Translations under genes and position numbers: made by a program
The notes under the pieces: generated by a model
What the model was told of the DNA's origin: nothing
What the model saw: only the letters and a program-made list of their open reading frames with translations
Databases searched by the model: none
Shown: positions 60,650 to 64,000 of the stretch, piece after piece
Numbering within the stretch: the first letter of the stretch is position 1
Layout of the letters: each line of letters begins with the position of its first letter
From: Caprimulgus europaeus
Lineage: Eukaryota > Chordata > Aves > Caprimulgiformes > Caprimulgidae
Assembly (NCBI GenBank): GCA_907165065.1
Contig: OU015539.1
Location: 17,080,816 to 17,144,815 of the forward strand
DNA: 64,000 bases
Direction: 5' to 3'

Positions 60650-63600
60650 GCGTGGAAATCTGTGAGATTTAGGAATAGACTTGAAGCCTTGAAGTAATAC
60701 TTACAGAAAATAGTAATGGAGCATGTAGCTCCACAGCCTTTAAAGTCATAGAAGTGCAAATATGTTCCACAACATTAACGGCTTTTGATTTGAGCAAACA
60801 GCCTGTTTACATTGGGAGTTGTACAGCAGGTGATTGAATGAGGTTTCTGCTGATAATAAGGTCCAATAAATGTTTTCTTTGCATTTTTATGAGATATTTC
60901 AGTATATTAACACCATGAAGTAGAGGGAGGTGGGGTTTTTCCCCCATAAATTAGTTCATGCCTATTTTAGCAACACAGATGTAGAAATCTTGAATAATAA
61001 ATTTTAGCTAAAATAGTTTCTGGATTTGTGCTCAAAAAATAGAGATGCATTCCGGAATGTGACTGGAATGTAGTGTTGTTCATGGCTAAAATGGGAATCA
61101 AGGCAGACTGAATCTTAATTTACTTTTAGGAAAAAAAATACAGTATTATGAAAATTATTACAGCTGAGTTATTTGGAATCTCAATGAAATGTCCAAGATT
61201 ATGCCTAAAATATATCTACATATCCTAAATAGTTTACCTCTTTCTGACAGTTTTGTGTATGTCATTTCCATGTTTAAATCAAATGTTGGGTTTGTACCCT
61301 ATTGTAGAAAGAAACTGTCTTTGAAAAAACTAAAAATCTCTCCATATACCACAGCTTTGTAAACCTTTTGCAAATAGCTTCTGCCTTTTGCTAAGTACCT
61401 GCTTTCAGGGTTGGGGAGGGGAAAGAAAATTCCTCTAGAATGGTGTTTCCTGTGAAGGTGAAGGTATTGCCAGGCTCAGAGCAGGTGCCTGCCCTTCCCT
61501 CTTTGTGAGTGAAATGGTGTCAGTTCTGTGACCCTGTTCCTGTGAGACTGGGGATGGTCCTGCTGCCAACCTCAAATACAGGGTGAGCTTGTGCATGGCA
61601 GGTAGTGGTGCTTGCAATCTGGAGTATTAAATTATCTACTACAATGCTTAAAACCCAGGGGAGGTTGTCTTACCATTCCTGCTTCCTTGTATTTACCAAA
61701 ATTTTGAGACAACATGTTTTGGAAGATTAATTTTTTCCTGTTTGAGTGAAAGCACAATTTCCCTGAGTCCTGGGCTTTGAGTTGCAGTAACTTATTTGCT
61801 TGAGGTGTTTCCAGCCAGGGAGCAGTTGTGGGTTAGAGGTCTGTGCTTAATATGCTGATCACTTGGAGCCATCAACCTGGTGAGGTAAAAGTCAATGAAG
61901 CTGTCACTTTCCATTTTCTTGCAGTGCTTTGAATTTGTTTTAATGGCTTTAGATATAGTTACATTTCACTGGATTCTACATTTTCTAGTAATGAGGCACG
62001 AGACAGTTTGAGAAAACTCAATATAGAAGTGGAATATATTTTAGTATTGACACTGTGAGTGGCATTATGATTGCTATTGGGAATAATAATCCATAGAATT
62101 GATCCTAGGTTTTAGCATTTGTGGATTATGAGCATATGGAGAGAAATCAATGAGACATGCATCTCCTCAGGGAGACCTTTGTGTACCAAACCTGGGAAAC
62201 TAAGATGATCCTTGCAAACTGGTGTTGCTGAGCCTTCATTACCCAGTGAATACACCATGGAAACATCATCAGGAGCATAGTGTCTCTGCAGTTAACACTG
62301 ACATTTTGAATTATAAATATGATATGAGTGTCTCATATCACCTTGATTCACCTTGATTGCTGCTTACTTATAAATTAAGAATCTAGTTTCTTCTGTGTTG
62401 GGATTGCACTGTTTTTAAGAATATTATAATTTATTTGTTTTTAAATTTAAGACATGAACTTTACAAACCTGCTCATTTCAGTGTGTGGAGCAATGATTCT
62501 CTGTATGTAATCTCTTTCACAGCTGTTAAAGGGTGAAGCATCTTGGCTTTTAATCCGATTATCTTTTTAAGGATGCATAAAACCTGAGTAGTTTTAGAAT
62601 CAGGATATTAGGTGTAAGATACATTGTGGATGACCATGTTACAGTGCTCCAGTGCAATGGCACAAAAGGTCCTCAGTTTCCTTTGTTCTCTGTCCTTTAG
62701 TGTGTTGCCATTTGAATCATTGTAATGTACTGACTACTTTTCTGTAGCCGTGTTTCTAACTTTAATGCAGTAATAAAGCAATCATTGATCAATGGAATCT
62801 CTATCTGGAATTATTGTTCCACTACCTTAACAAAAATGAACATCTTGTCCTGAAATAACCATCTAATTTAGGGGATGCATTTGTGACCCTTGACCAGGAC
62901 TTTGGAATCCCATCGCCTGGGGCTGTGCTTTTAGCTACGTGCCCTGCCTGGCCTCTTGCACCTCCATTGAGCAGTTTCTATTTATGTTGAAGTACAGTGG
63001 TTATCATTCAGAGTTGAAGCTGTCCTATAAACAACCTGATCTTGTGACATAGGACTTCCCACCTTCAGAATGCTTTTTTGCTGGGTCTGTCAGACTGAGG
63101 CCCTTGTCTTGGCCTCTGCCAAGAGGGTTGGCTACTGCCAGCCTGCTCCTGAGGAGAGCAGTGCTGTGTGAATGTTTTCCATTCCTTTATCTATATTTTG
63201 CTAAATCCATGTTTCCAGCCAATATGCCTGATAACTGATGGTGCTATGCTGGGGGGAAGCAAAGCCCCCCCACCCCCTCCAAAGCAAACTGAAATACAAG
63301 ACTAGAACTTTCTGGAGGTTGGAAAGCAAATGACACGAAAGCTTCCTCAAAACAATCAGGCATCTGTGGAGAGAGACCCTTGTTCTTTGGGCTAAAAATT
63401 CAAGGTTGTATTTCTGAAGGGAAAGGAGAAGAATATGATGGTGAAAAGGCAGAATTTTTAATAGAACTAAACTTGTTTTTTCTCATTTTCTTTCTCAGTT
63501 CTGCTGTTCACTTTGCTCTGAAACCTTAACAATTTATTTAACCTCTTCCCATTTGTTTGAGATCAGAAAACGTGTATGTATTTTAGTTCTAGGTATATTT

Positions 63601-64000
63601 ATTTATTTAGGATTGCCATTAAGAGATCTACATTTGAACTTTATCAAATATTGGGAATTTTACTACAGATAAAACAGCTTGGAATTAATTTGCAGTTTGT
63701 GCTTTTGTAGTGATTCCATCTCTAAAATGGAAAAGACACCACTTAACATAAAGACTGTGGTATGTTGTTCAGAGCAGTGGTGATTCCAGGTAATGCAACA
63801 TTCAAGCACACTGGGCAGGAACAGTATAATAAATATTTAGGTGTCAGGTGGAGACCTTGACTTACTCCATAGTGTGGTACAGATTAACAGTGCACTGTCT
63901 CACCCGTGGTGATTTCAGTCCTGTACAGATGCCTCATTAGCCCCAGATAGTCTTTCAACTTTTTTTCATGGTTTTTCCCAGAAGGTCTTTTCCTTACATG

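Larger units (their letters stand above)
52733..64000 (+). other. CHID1: CHID1 intron 10 (runs to or past the window end)
   Basis: At least 11 kb. I looked for an exon encoding the expected RYI...LK..RP..VWD region and for the final segment (WELGQGLDYFYDLL in human) and found neither. Two splice-bounded decoys (54282-54315, 59200-59261) are described as findings. A retroviral 3' end lies at about 59992-60649. Otherwise AT-rich DNA with no recognised element. Confidence 0.7.

Noticed and set aside
1-64000. tRNA, rRNA, CRISPR arrays, operons or a novel defence-type system
   Set aside because: None seen; the window has the organisation of an avian nuclear genome with two split genes and retroelements.

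Overview
This is a vertebrate nuclear window, almost certainly from a bird. Genes are split by long introns with GT/AG junctions, promoters sit in CpG islands, and the interspersed repeats are mostly CR1 LINEs with typical avian 3' ends, plus avian-type retroviral LTR material. No prokaryotic gene organisation is present, and most long open frames are chance frames in CpG islands, repeats or introns.

Two protein-coding genes are supported, arranged head to head. On the minus strand, the first coding exon of an alpha-adaptin gene (AP2A2 by synteny) lies at 1365-1431 inside a CpG island (about 780-1960); the rest of that gene runs off the left edge. On the plus strand is CHID1 (chitinase domain containing 1, also called SI-CLP), with its own CpG island at about 6050-6720 and nine coding exons between 9786 and 52732. 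The exons join in phase into 319 residues plus a split codon, colinear with the mammalian protein. About 73 C-terminal residues (roughly two exons) are not visible and probably lie beyond 64000. AP2A2 and CHID1 are also divergent neighbours in human, so the synteny is ancestral.

Layout: 1-1364 AP2A2 intron 1; 1365-1431 AP2A2 exon 1 and CpG island; about 2000-6050 intergenic DNA with an old CR1 copy split by a 320-bp pyrimidine pentanucleotide microsatellite; 6050-6720 CHID1 CpG island; 9754-16166 six closely spaced CHID1 exons; 16167-25868 intron 7 with a possible ERVL-type LTR remnant; 25869-25961 exon 8; 25962-50166 a 24-kb intron holding a cluster of at least seven CR1 pieces; 50167-50268 and 52577-52732 exons 9 and 10; 52733-64000 intron 10, containing the 3' end of an endogenous retrovirus (open frame with a membrane segment, polypurine tract, LTR) near 60 kb.

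Functionally the genes are unrelated: AP2A2 encodes a large subunit of the AP-2 clathrin adaptor and CHID1 a secreted/lysosomal GH18-fold lectin. I found no new multigene system. The most unusual structures are a CR1 piece joining an ORF1 esterase-like block directly to the reverse transcriptase region, an inverted CR1 pair inside CHID1, the retroviral 3' end, the two-phase microsatellite, and two exon-like decoys in CHID1 intron 10.
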